NCBI RefSeq assembly: GCF_029893965.1
Contig: NZ_JARXXP010000002.1
Location: 434,001-498,000 of the forward strand
DNA from: Paenibacillus sp. PastM-3
GTDB taxonomy: Bacteria > Bacillota > Bacilli > Paenibacillales > Paenibacillaceae
DNA: 64,000 bases
Reading direction: 5' to 3'
Of the stretch, positions 23,880 to 32,524 are shown piece after piece; within the stretch, counting starts at the first letter, position 1; each line of letters begins with the position of its first letter. Below the pieces are notes generated by a model that was given only the letters and a program-made list of their open reading frames with translations, was not told where the DNA came from and did not search any database. Made by a program: the position numbers and the translations under genes.

Positions 23880-23990
23880 GAGCATCCCGGGTGCTGCAGT
23901 TACTATACTGCTCTGTTAGAGCCTCCGTGTGCTACAGTCGCTATAAATGCTCCGTTAGAGCGTCCCGTGTACTGCAGTTGCTACATATGC
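23873..23990. repeat. Three tandem 39-40 bp degenerate repeats
   Basis: Copies start at 23873, 23912 and 23951. Each begins TCCGTTAGAGC or TCTGTTAGAGC and includes CTGCAGTTRCTA or a variant. A decayed fourth copy follows to about 24025. The first copy begins inside the last unit of the neighbouring hairpin element, so this looks like tandem expansion of its edge. Confidence 0.65.
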
Positions 23991-24052
23991 CCCTTTTGGA
24001 CAATTGCTTCGATTGCTACAACTGCTCCATCCCGCCTCCAGCACAAAAAAGC

Positions 24053-24094
24053 AGAGCAGCGCCCCCCAATAACGGGAGACCACTGCCCTGCTCT
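24053..24094 (-). terminator. Intrinsic terminator of the sugar-importer operon
   Basis: AGAGCAGGGCAGTG pairs with CGCTGCTCT on the minus strand, followed by a T-run (A-run 24045-24050 on the plus strand). Confidence 0.75.
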
Positions 24095-24166
24095 TTTGTA
24101 AACCTACGCCTGCCCGCCCCAGCGGACCGCATACTCCTGCCTGTAGCCTATAGCTCGTATACTCTA

Positions 24167-25756
24167 TTACTTGTTCGCCAGGAACGCATCAATCTGTGCC
24201 TGCAGCTCGGTCTGGATCTTATCAAGACCTGCGGACTTCAGCTGCTTGTTCAGTTCAGCCAGGCCTTTGTCGATGTCTTCGATTACGCCGTATTCCAGCG
24301 GAATGGCGTAGCGCAGCATCACGTTGCCGACGTTGGCGATTTCTGTCTTCACTTTGCTGTTGTCGAACACGAAGGTTTCGAGATCATAGTGGTACACACT
24401 AGCTTCCCAGCTATTAACCAGATCGGAAGCTTCCTGCGGGAACGCTTCATTGTCGCGGTTCAGCGGCGAGTTGAAGTTCCAGTTGGAGAAGCCGGTGTAG
24501 TTCGGGTTCTTCTCAAGCGCTTTGTATTTGTCGTCACCAACCGGCTCATAGTGCACGCCGTTGATACCGTACATGATTAGGTCGTGAAGCTGTTTATCGT
24601 TTTGCATCAGGTCGATCATCATCAGGGAGCGCTCCACATTTTTGGAGGTCGCATGGATGGATGTACCGTTCTGCGTGGAGATGGCGATCGATTTTTTCTT
24701 ACCCTGGTTGATGTCAGCCAGCGCTACTTCGTAAGGTGAATTCTCCTGGCGCATCAGGGCCATCAGGGCACCCAGTGTACCGTTGTTGTGCGTAATGGAT
24801 GCGGTTTTGCCTGCTTTGAAGTCAGCCTGATGATCGTTTTTGCTGTTCAGCACGTTCTTGGACCAGGCGTTGTTGTCGGCAAGATCCTTGTAGTACACCA
24901 GCAGATCCTTGAATTCCTGAGTTTCATAGACGTTGAATACTTTACCTGTCGGATCATCCAGCTTGAATGCGAACGGCAGGTCGAGGTCGAACATATTCCA
25001 TTCATTCTGCTGCTTCAGCAGGACACGGTCCAGGTTATGATATTTCCAGTCTCCGGTTTCCGGAGTGAACGGGGCAACGCCCTTTTCTTTCTCAGCAATG
25101 GTTTTCAGGTAAGTCGCATAGGACTCAGGGCTGTTGATCTCCGGCAGATTGTACTTTTTGCGCAGATCTTCGCGGTAGAGAATCAGCTTTTCAACAGACT
25201 CCCCTCTGTTCTGCGGAACCATGTACAGCTTGCCGTTCACTTTGGCCTGATCCCAGCTTACTTGCGGCATAGCCTTCATGGTTTCCGGCATGTACTTGTT
25301 CAGCAGCTCATCGGTCAGCTCCAGGAAGCCGCCTTTCAGCGCCTGGTCATTGTAGCCGGCCCAGTTCGCCGAGTAGATCAGGTCAAAATCCTCATTCGCC
25401 GCCAGCTTCAGCGGATATTTCTGCGCCCAGTCGGACCAGTCGAGGAACTCGCCTTCGATGGTGGCATTGATCTTTTCCTTCAGTACCTTATTGATTTCGG
25501 CGAACACGCTGTCATAATCGACCGGCTTAGGTCCGACAAAAATCATTTTCAGCTTCACTTCTTTGGATGTATCAATGGTACCGGAAGCCGCAGGATCTGT
25601 TGCAGTTCCTGTATCGGTGCTGTTACCGCCTGCCTCTGAAGCGCTATTAGTAGGCTCTGCCGGCGCATTGGCATTATTATTGCCGCCGCACGCACTTAGA
25701 ATCATAACGAAGGTTAATACGAGCGCCAGCAGCATCATTCTATTTCTTTTCAGCAT
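24167..25756 (-). CDS. Extracellular solute-binding lipoprotein (LplA-like)
   Basis: 529 aa. Lipoprotein signal with LSAC (Cys23), then an Asn/Ala/Thr linker and a large bilobed CUT1-type binding domain (SYATYLKTIAEKEKGVAPF). It follows two permease genes and completes an importer lacking its own ATPase, as in LplABC/YtcQP-YteP systems that share MsmX-type ATPases. Likely substrate is an oligo- or aldotetraouronic-type sugar; specificity is not readable. A terminator follows. Confidence 0.9.
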   Translation of the reverse strand: MLKRNRMMLLALVLTFVMILSACGGNNNANAPAEPTNSASEAGGNSTDTGTATDPAASGTIDTSKEVKLKMIFVGPKPVDYDSVFAEINKVLKEKINATIEGEFLDWSDWAQKYPLKLAANEDFDLIYSANWAGYNDQALKGGFLELTDELLNKYMPETMKAMPQVSWDQAKVNGKLYMVPQNRGESVEKLILYREDLRKKYNLPEINSPESYATYLKTIAEKEKGVAPFTPETGDWKYHNLDRVLLKQQNEWNMFDLDLPFAFKLDDPTGKVFNVYETQEFKDLLVYYKDLADNNAWSKNVLNSKNDHQADFKAGKTASITHNNGTLGALMALMRQENSPYEVALADINQGKKKSIAISTQNGTSIHATSKNVERSLMMIDLMQNDKQLHDLIMYGINGVHYEPVGDDKYKALEKNPNYTGFSNWNFNSPLNRDNEAFPQEASDLVNSWEASVYHYDLETFVFDNSKVKTEIANVGNVMLRYAIPLEYGVIEDIDKGLAELNKQLKSAGLDKIQTELQAQIDAFLANK

Positions 25757-25818
25757 CTCAAGCCTTCCCCCTTGTAGTTAAAATATGAAATCTATTGATA
25801 AACCGGATGACTCCGGGT

Positions 25819-26700
25819 TCACCCTTTAACAGCACCAATCGTTAAGCCCTGGACAAAATAACGCTGCACGAACGGATAAGCCAGCAAAATCGGGCCTGTG
25901 GCAACAACCGTCATCGCCATTTTGAGGCTCTCGGTCGGAATGGACGTGGTTACAACAGCACCCGCACCCATCATCGCCTTGCGCATACCGTCCATGTTGC
26001 CCAGCATTTTGTACAAATAATACTGCAGCGGCATCAGGTTCTCATTGGAGATGAAGAGCAGCGCGTTGTACCAGTCATTCCAGTAAGCCAGAGCCAGAAA
26101 CAATCCGATTGTAGCCAGGGCCGGCTTGGACAGCGGCAGAATCAGGCGGACATAAATCCGGAAGTCGCCGGCGCCGTCAATTTTGGCCGATTCGACAATG
26201 GCTTCGGGAATGCTGCTCATAAAAGACTTCATGACGATAATATAGAACACATTCAGCATCATCGGCACAATCAGGGCCATCGGCGTATCCTTCATATCGA
26301 GATAGTTGACGATCAGCAGATACCACGGAACGAGCCCGCCGCTGAACAGGGTAGTAAAGAAGAAGAAGAACGAAAACTTGTTGCGCCACTTGAAGTCCTT
26401 GCGGGACAGCGCGTATGCAGTCATCGAAGTCAGGAACAATCCCAGCAGCGTGCCTGTCGCCGTAACCCCGATAGTCACCAGATAAGCATTAATCATTTCT
26501 TGCGGGTATTTGAAAAGAATACTGTAAGCCTCGGTCGAGAAGGCCGTTGGTATAAACTGATAGCCGTCCGTTACGATTTTGGTCTCTTCCGTCAGGGATG
26601 AGGAGACAACCAGAATGAACGGGAAGATACATAGCACGGCGAGAAGGATCAGTGAAACATAGCCTATGGCTGAGAAAATTTTACGGTCAAGCTGCTTCAT
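25819..26700 (-). CDS. Carbohydrate ABC transporter permease (LplC/YtcP-like)
   Basis: 293 aa, six spans. The MalG-type EAA loop contains EAIVESAKIDGAGDFRIYVRLILPLSKPA, where the ATPase docks. ATG after TGGAGGTAACG. Second permease of the importer, 62 nt before the binding-protein gene. Confidence 0.92.
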   Translation of the reverse strand: MKQLDRKIFSAIGYVSLILLAVLCIFPFILVVSSSLTEETKIVTDGYQFIPTAFSTEAYSILFKYPQEMINAYLVTIGVTATGTLLGLFLTSMTAYALSRKDFKWRNKFSFFFFFTTLFSGGLVPWYLLIVNYLDMKDTPMALIVPMMLNVFYIIVMKSFMSSIPEAIVESAKIDGAGDFRIYVRLILPLSKPALATIGLFLALAYWNDWYNALLFISNENLMPLQYYLYKMLGNMDGMRKAMMGAGAVVTTSIPTESLKMAMTVVATGPILLAYPFVQRYFVQGLTIGAVKG

Positions 26701-26727
26701 ATCGTTACCTCCATTTCCTGTCTGTCC

Positions 26728-27648
26728 CTAGAAAAGGGCCCGGTCTTTGTCGTATTTGCGGACAGCGTAGTTCACCGTCATAATGGTTGCGAAGCCAAGC
26801 ACCGACTGGAACACCCCTGCCGCAGCCGACATTCCGATGTCATTGGAAGTAATCAGTGACCGGAAGACAAAGGTATCAATAACATCCGTCGCGGAGAACA
26901 GCAGCCCGTTGTTGCCGATCATATTGTAGAACATCCCGAAATCCCCGCGGAAAATGTTCCCGACCGCCAGCAGCACCAGAATGATTACCGTCGGCATCAG
27001 ATTCGGGATCGTTACTTTCATAATCCGCTGGAAAATATTCGCGCCGTCAATCTCGGCAGCTTCATACATTTCCGTATCAATGCCTGTTATCGCTGCCAGA
27101 TACATTACCGTTCCGTACCCGAGGCTCTTCCAGGCGGCTACAAGCACCAGAATGTAAGGCCAATAGGCCGGCGTATTATAAATATCGACAGGCTCCAGAC
27201 CAAGCCCTCTGAGCAGTGCATTCACCGTACCGATATCATAGTTGAGCAGGTTGTAGGCAATCGCCCCGACCACGACCCAGGAGATAAAATACGGCAGGAA
27301 CAGCGCGGATTGCGTCAGCTTCCGGAACCACTTTCCCCCGACCTCGAACAGCATAATGGCGGCGAATATCTGCAGAATGTTATTTACTGCAATAAAAGCG
27401 ATGTTGTACAGCGCCGTATTCCGCGTAACCCGCCAGGCATCGCCTGATTCAAAGAAAAAGCGGAAGTTGTCCAGCCCGTTCCACGCACTGCCGAAGATCC
27501 CTCCGGCGTAATCGTATTTCTTAAAGGCGATGACGATCCCCGCCATCGGGATGTAAGCAAACAGGAGGAAGAAGGCAACCGCCGGTAACAGCATCAGCAG
27601 GATAACCCTATAATTTTTTAAATCACTCCAGAATGTATGCCCTTTCAT
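26728..27648 (-). CDS. Carbohydrate ABC transporter permease (LplB/YteP-like)
   Basis: 306 aa from ATG 27648, preferred because AGAGGGG lies just upstream; the frame extends 19 codons further without a ribosome site. Six spans, MalF-type EAA loop EMYEAAEIDGANIFQRIMKVTIPNL. First gene of the importer operon, downstream of the kinase/regulator pair. Confidence 0.92.
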   Translation of the reverse strand: MKGHTFWSDLKNYRVILLMLLPAVAFFLLFAYIPMAGIVIAFKKYDYAGGIFGSAWNGLDNFRFFFESGDAWRVTRNTALYNIAFIAVNNILQIFAAIMLFEVGGKWFRKLTQSALFLPYFISWVVVGAIAYNLLNYDIGTVNALLRGLGLEPVDIYNTPAYWPYILVLVAAWKSLGYGTVMYLAAITGIDTEMYEAAEIDGANIFQRIMKVTIPNLMPTVIILVLLAVGNIFRGDFGMFYNMIGNNGLLFSATDVIDTFVFRSLITSNDIGMSAAAGVFQSVLGFATIMTVNYAVRKYDKDRALF

Positions 27649-27761
27649 TTCTGCACCCCTCTCTTCTCTATATCTCACATTATAAGCAGGGCGGCCCCCC
27701 TGCATAATTCAGCGAAACAACTAAACTTAATACTAATTCAACGATTTAGTATATAAAAACA

Positions 27762-27785
27762 GCCCCCGTCCCGTCAGGACAGAGG
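27762..27785 (-). terminator. Terminator after the YesN-like regulator gene
   Basis: On the minus strand GCCTCTGTCC pairs with GGGACGGGGGC (some wobble) and is followed by TTTTTA. It separates regulator and importer transcripts. Confidence 0.6.
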
Positions 27786-27793
27786 CCGCAGCC

Positions 27794-29374
27794 TTATATT
27801 TTATTCCGCTTCCGGTACTCGCCCGGCGACATGCCCATATACTGCTTAAATTGCCGGTTGAAGTAGATGATATTTTTGTAGCCGGCCTGCTCGGCGATTT
27901 CATAGACCTTTTTGGTCGGGTCCTCCAGCAGCTCACAGACCCGCTTCATCCGCAGCTCTCCGACATAGTCGCTGAACAGGCTGTTCGTCTCCACCTTAAA
28001 CAGATGCCCCAGATAGTTCGGCGAGAAGTCGAAATGGGCGGCTACCTCATTAAGGGTGATTTTCTGGTCCAGCCTTGCTTTTACATAGTCTGTAATTTCA
28101 TCAATCAGCTTGCGCTTCTGCCGCTGGCGCTTAAGGTACAGCCGCTCCGACAGCTCGAAGAACCGCCGTCTCAGCCAGGAGAGGATGTCATGCACCGTCT
28201 CGAACTGGAACAGCACGAACGGCTGATGGGCGTCCCAGTTCAGAATCTCGTACAGATGCTCGTTCATCTGCCGCAGATCGGCATGCAGCTTGGAGGTAAT
28301 CCGGATGATGATATCATAGATATCGTTCTTCTGGGAGATCGGGCTGTCCCCGGCAAACAGCTGCAGCAGGCAGTCATCAACGGTCGTAAGGTCGTATTCC
28401 AGCATGGCCTTCAGCATCCGGTCAACAATCTCCTCCAGATCGGAAGCAATGTTCTCCTTCGGGTGCCACTCCGACGCATCCTGAATAAGCCTGTTCTTGC
28501 CGACAATCCATTTGATGCTGAGCGCAGCCTGAGCCTGCCGGTAGGAGTCATGAAGCTTGTCCGGGTCAGCAGCGTACATCCCCCTGCCGATGGTAATGGA
28601 GCAGGCAAATTCCTGATAGAAAGCCCGGATCAGCTCCTCCAGCAGGGCAGTAAAATGCTGCTCCTGAACCGCAGCCAGAATGATAAAGTGATAGTCATAG
28701 CCGGCTATCACCATACCCAGATTATGCGCCCGGGCAAACTCCCGGATAAATCCTCCGGCCCTGCTGCTCCAGGCAGACCGCTCCCCTTCGCTCCAGCCGC
28801 GTATTTTCCAGGCGATATCGTCCAGCTCGACAATGGCAACTGCTGATTGCGCCTGCAAGTATGGCGTGAGCACACCAAGGATATGCGCCTGCGCCGGTCC
28901 CGGCGCAGTCTCACTGAACCAGCGCAGCAGCAGCTCCTGATTGACCAGCGACAGCGTCTCCGTCAAGGAATGATGCTGCCTGCGCTCCTTCTCGATCTTG
29001 GCGCAGAGCCGCTCCAGCATGCTGTACAGCTCCTCATCGTCCACAGGCTTCAGCAGATAATCGGAGGCATTCAGCTGGATCGCCTCCTTGGCATAGCTGA
29101 AATCCTGATGGCCGCTGATGAACACAATTTCAACCTCCGGGTTCAGCTCCTTCGCCTTGCGGGCAAATTCCACCCCGGTCATAATCGGCATCCGGATGTC
29201 AGAGAGAATAATATCAACAGGCTGCTGCTCCATTATTTTGAGTGCGGCAAAACCGCTGGCAGCCGTCCTGACGCTATGCAGCGGCAGATGGCTGCTTCCG
29301 GCCACCCTCCTTCTCAGCCATTCCAGATCAATGGCCTCATCATCCACCAGTAGTACATTTATCTCCACGGCCAT
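27794..29374 (-). CDS. YesN-like response regulator with AraC DNA-binding domain
   Basis: 526 aa. Receiver with VDDE and phospho-acceptor Asp59 in IILSDIRMPIMTG, a long middle region, and a C-terminal AraC double HTH (ITLNEVAAHFDFSPNYLGHLF...YEIAEQAGYKNIIYFNRQFK). It starts 6 nt after the kinase stop. Such pairs control the adjacent sugar importer. Confidence 0.92.
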   Translation of the reverse strand: MAVEINVLLVDDEAIDLEWLRRRVAGSSHLPLHSVRTAASGFAALKIMEQQPVDIILSDIRMPIMTGVEFARKAKELNPEVEIVFISGHQDFSYAKEAIQLNASDYLLKPVDDEELYSMLERLCAKIEKERRQHHSLTETLSLVNQELLLRWFSETAPGPAQAHILGVLTPYLQAQSAVAIVELDDIAWKIRGWSEGERSAWSSRAGGFIREFARAHNLGMVIAGYDYHFIILAAVQEQHFTALLEELIRAFYQEFACSITIGRGMYAADPDKLHDSYRQAQAALSIKWIVGKNRLIQDASEWHPKENIASDLEEIVDRMLKAMLEYDLTTVDDCLLQLFAGDSPISQKNDIYDIIIRITSKLHADLRQMNEHLYEILNWDAHQPFVLFQFETVHDILSWLRRRFFELSERLYLKRQRQKRKLIDEITDYVKARLDQKITLNEVAAHFDFSPNYLGHLFKVETNSLFSDYVGELRMKRVCELLEDPTKKVYEIAEQAGYKNIIYFNRQFKQYMGMSPGEYRKRNKI

Positions 29375-29380
29375 AGCCCT

Positions 29381-31117
29381 CTACTCTCCCCTCACTTCGC
29401 GGATCTCCGCATTCTCTACCGGCAGGACAATCTGCACAGCCGTCCCCGCTCCGTAATGGCTGCCGATCTGAATCCCGTAATCATTGCCGTATCTCAGCTT
29501 GATCCGTTCCTCCACATTTTTCAGGCCGTAGCTTCCCGGCTGAAAAGAGCCTGCACGCATACTTCGCAGCGTATCCGGCCGCATGCCGATACCGTTATCA
29601 ATCACCTTCAGCTCAATCCGGTCACCCAGCCTCCGGCCCGTAATCCGGATGGCGATACTCTCACCGAACCAGGCGTGCTTGAATATATTTTCCACAAACG
29701 GCTGCAGAATCAGCTTGATGACCGGAACCTGCAGAATTTCTGGATCAATATCATAATAGACTTCAAAGGCGTCGGCATATTTCACCCGCTGGATTTCCAG
29801 ATACATTTTGACCTGCTCCAGCTCTTTTTCGATCGAGATATAGACCCGCCCTTCGTTTAAGGTCAGCCGGTAAAACTTGGACAGCCCCTTCACCATCCGC
29901 GTAACCTTCCCGACCTCCCCGAGATTGGCCAGACTGCCGATGGTGGACAGGGTGTTATACAGGAAATGCGGGCTGATCTGGGCCTGCAGCACATCCAGCT
30001 CGGCCTGTTTCTTCTGAAGACCCTGAACATAGACGCCCCGGATCAGCTCCTGAATGCTCGCCGCCATCTGATTAAAGCTGTTGGCAATATACACAAACTC
30101 ATCATTCCCGGGGAACCCGATCCGCTTGTAGAAGTTCCCTTCCTGAAAGGAACGGGCCAGATAGACGATGCGCTTAATCTTTTTGCCGGATATACGGGCT
30201 ACAAGTAGCCCGATCGCCGCCATAACCACGAAGCTGATCGTGCAGACTGCGCCAATAGCCTTCTGCATTCTGCTTGCATCCTTGTTGAGATAGCTGTGCG
30301 GCACCCGTGCCTCAATCACATAACCGGGTATCGGAATATCCTCGCTGATTATCAGATAATTGTCCGGCTTGTCTTGGTTGTCCGGGACCCCCTGCTCATA
30401 GATGGTCAACCCCTGTGTCCTGTCAACCAGCCGCAGCTCCAGCCCCTGATCCACCGGAAAGGTATCAAAGTTGCCGAACAGCTCGTCTATTCTCGCCGTA
30501 ACCCGGATATAACCGATGATCGACGGGGCGGCGTTGGAAGCAACGAGCTTGCGGAAGTACGAAATGTTGCCCAGCCTACTATCACTGTCCGCCTGCAGCC
30601 ACAGGCTGTCCCGGTTATTCATAACGATCGAACGGAACCATTCCTTGTCCTCAACAACCCGTTTGGATATCACATAGTAATCACTTCTGCCGATGGGCAC
30701 CGTCATATCGTCTCCGGTAATCTCAAGCATGGTATCGTTAGCCGTATATAGCGCAAGCCGCAGCTTGTTGCCGTATAACTGCAGAGGCGCCTTCATATAG
30801 GGGACAATATCATCGCGCATCTTGAGCATATTCTCCAGCGGACTGCCCCTGAACTGCAGCGCATTCTGAAAGTTCGTATTGAGAAACAGCGAGTTGCTCA
30901 TCCGTTTGATCTCATCCGTCTGGTATTCGATATTGCTCCTTGTCTGCTTCAGGGCCGTCCGCACATTCGTCTCCGCCATCTCAGTTCTGGACTCAACAAG
31001 CATCGTGTAGGCTATATAGCCGACCAGCAGGTCTGTCAGAAGGACCAGAACCAGATAAGGAATCATCATTTTGTAGGTGAACGGAATATACTTTTTATCC
31101 GGCGAAAATTTCTCCAT
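29381..31117 (-). CDS. YesM-like sensor histidine kinase
   Basis: 578 aa. N-terminal span, an outer Cache-like sensing domain of about 260 residues, a second span (AVCTISFVVMAAIGLLVARI), HAMP, then a His_kinase domain with the phospho-acceptor in QAQISPHFLYNTLSTIG and an HATPase region ending GSYGLKNVEERI. Two-component partner of the AraC-type regulator. It probably senses the imported sugar or its binding protein. A CcpA-like site lies 65 bp upstream. Confidence 0.92.
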   Translation of the reverse strand: MEKFSPDKKYIPFTYKMMIPYLVLVLLTDLLVGYIAYTMLVESRTEMAETNVRTALKQTRSNIEYQTDEIKRMSNSLFLNTNFQNALQFRGSPLENMLKMRDDIVPYMKAPLQLYGNKLRLALYTANDTMLEITGDDMTVPIGRSDYYVISKRVVEDKEWFRSIVMNNRDSLWLQADSDSRLGNISYFRKLVASNAAPSIIGYIRVTARIDELFGNFDTFPVDQGLELRLVDRTQGLTIYEQGVPDNQDKPDNYLIISEDIPIPGYVIEARVPHSYLNKDASRMQKAIGAVCTISFVVMAAIGLLVARISGKKIKRIVYLARSFQEGNFYKRIGFPGNDEFVYIANSFNQMAASIQELIRGVYVQGLQKKQAELDVLQAQISPHFLYNTLSTIGSLANLGEVGKVTRMVKGLSKFYRLTLNEGRVYISIEKELEQVKMYLEIQRVKYADAFEVYYDIDPEILQVPVIKLILQPFVENIFKHAWFGESIAIRITGRRLGDRIELKVIDNGIGMRPDTLRSMRAGSFQPGSYGLKNVEERIKLRYGNDYGIQIGSHYGAGTAVQIVLPVENAEIREVRGE

Positions 31118-31181
31118 ACCTGATGCTCCCTTGCATGCTTAATAGCAGCTGTCCGCTGTTTTCATCCATTCTACAACGAAG

Positions 31182-31195
31182 TGTAAGCGGTTACT
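31182..31195 (-). promoter_or_regulatory. Putative CcpA cre site upstream of the YesM/YesN operon
   Basis: The minus strand reads AGTAACCGCTTACA and the plus strand TGTAAGCGGTTACT, one mismatch to TGWAARCGYTWNCW. It lies 65-78 bp upstream of the kinase start. Confidence 0.5.
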
Positions 31196-31214
31196 ACTAT
31201 TTTTGCGCAAAAAA

Positions 31215-31233
31215 AGAGGCATCAGCCGCCTCT
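31215..31233 (-). terminator. Intrinsic terminator of hprK
   Basis: AGAGGC / GCCTCT stem with a 7-nt loop followed by seven T on the minus strand, 147 nt after the hprK stop. Confidence 0.75.
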
Positions 31234-31379
31234 GGCCGGTGCCCTTCGGATACCATAATTGAAAGAATTTGTATATATCCTTTTCTGGAGTGCCGCTTTG
31301 CCTCACTATCTGATAAAATTGTGATTGATGGTCTGTTTCACGCATTGATCCGACATGAGGACGGGTAACGCCGCGGCGC

Positions 31380-32297
31380 TTATGGCTGCATTCCGTCCTC
31401 GATCCGTTTCATGAATTCTTCAACAGCGCTGTAGCCCAGCTGCTTCAGGTACCAGTTGTTGGCTGCCGCTTCGATTAATCCGGCGACATCGCGTCCCGGC
31501 TGAAGCTGAACCTCGATGTGCGGAATTTGCACCCCGAGATATTCGGTGAACTGGGGAACGAGCTCCAGCTCATTGTTGAGTGCATTCTCCCTCCAGGGAC
31601 ACAGCTCAATATCGAGCACAATCCGGGTCTCATCCTGGAAGGCCTTGCGCCCGTACTGGCGGACCACGTTGATCAGCCCGATGCTGCGCAGTGCCAGAAA
31701 CTCGCGTGTGGTCTCGTTATGCGTACCAAGCAGCGTATGCGGCCCCAGCTTTTTGAGCACCACAATATCGTCTGCTACGAACCGGTGGCCTCTGCGGATC
31801 AGCGTATGTGCGGTTTCGCTTTTGCCGATGCCCGATTTGCCACGCAGCAGAATGCCGATGCCGGATACGTTAACACATACGCCATGAATCGACAGCTCGG
31901 GGGCCAGCGCCTTTACCAGATAGCTGTCCAGCTTGGCAATGAACTCATTGGTTGTATCTGCTGTCCGCAGCAGAGGAATTCCCTCCTGGTCGCAAAAATG
32001 CGTAAGATAAGGAATTTCCTGCTGTCCGGTCGTTACAATGAAGCACGGGGGATGATATTTGACGATGTTACCGATATGCAGCACGCGGTCCTCTACGCTC
32101 AGCGTAAGCAGATAATTAATTTCCTTGCGGCCGAGCACCTGCACCCGCTCCATAGGAAAGAAATCAAAATACCCGACAAACTCCAGCCCGGGCCGGTGTG
32201 TCCGGGGCCGTGTGACCAGCCGGTCCATCCGGCTGGCTCCGGCAAGCACCTCCAGCTGGAATTTATCAGTAAGGCTCTGAACGGTGATCGACTTCAT
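31380..32297 (-). CDS. hprK: HPr kinase/phosphorylase
   Basis: 305 aa, normal length. N-terminal HprK domain, then His138 (SIHGVCV), P-loop GKSGIGKSE at 153-161 and VADD near 175, followed by GLINVVRQYG and a C-terminal PGRDVAGLIEAAANNW. It phosphorylates Ser46 of HPr to drive CcpA repression. The usual EIRGLG signature is altered to EFLALRSIG, so it may be a divergent copy. The common lgt partner is absent; it is a single-gene unit between two catabolic blocks with cre-like sites. Confidence 0.88.
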   Translation of the reverse strand: MKSITVQSLTDKFQLEVLAGASRMDRLVTRPRTHRPGLEFVGYFDFFPMERVQVLGRKEINYLLTLSVEDRVLHIGNIVKYHPPCFIVTTGQQEIPYLTHFCDQEGIPLLRTADTTNEFIAKLDSYLVKALAPELSIHGVCVNVSGIGILLRGKSGIGKSETAHTLIRRGHRFVADDIVVLKKLGPHTLLGTHNETTREFLALRSIGLINVVRQYGRKAFQDETRIVLDIELCPWRENALNNELELVPQFTEYLGVQIPHIEVQLQPGRDVAGLIEAAANNWYLKQLGYSAVEEFMKRIEDGMQP

Positions 32298-32524
32298 GGG
32301 GTTCTCCTCCTGCAGCTAAGGCGTATCCCGGATACGCCTGAAATGTAATAGTAGGGTTGACGGTTATATTCAACAGCTGGGGTAACTCTACCTTCTCTTT
32401 ATTATAGATTCCCCTAAAAATCTTGTATTCTTGCAATGCTGATTATATAGTTAGAAATATTACCTAAGTCTTAAGACCCACAGAAATTCATAATATACCA
32501 ATTAATGCAAGAAGGTGCGGCGTA

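Noticed and set aside
23891..24580. 229-codon plus-strand ORF starting in the tandem repeats
   Set aside because: Its start is made of repeat copies and the rest is antisense to the solute-binding protein gene.
27851..28846. 331-codon plus-strand frame opposite the YesN-like regulator
   Set aside because: Antisense shadow; the regulator frame has receiver and AraC motifs.
31123..31368. 81-codon plus-strand ORF between the YesM-like kinase and hprK
   Set aside because: It crosses the hprK terminator and the cre-like site and has no ribosome site.
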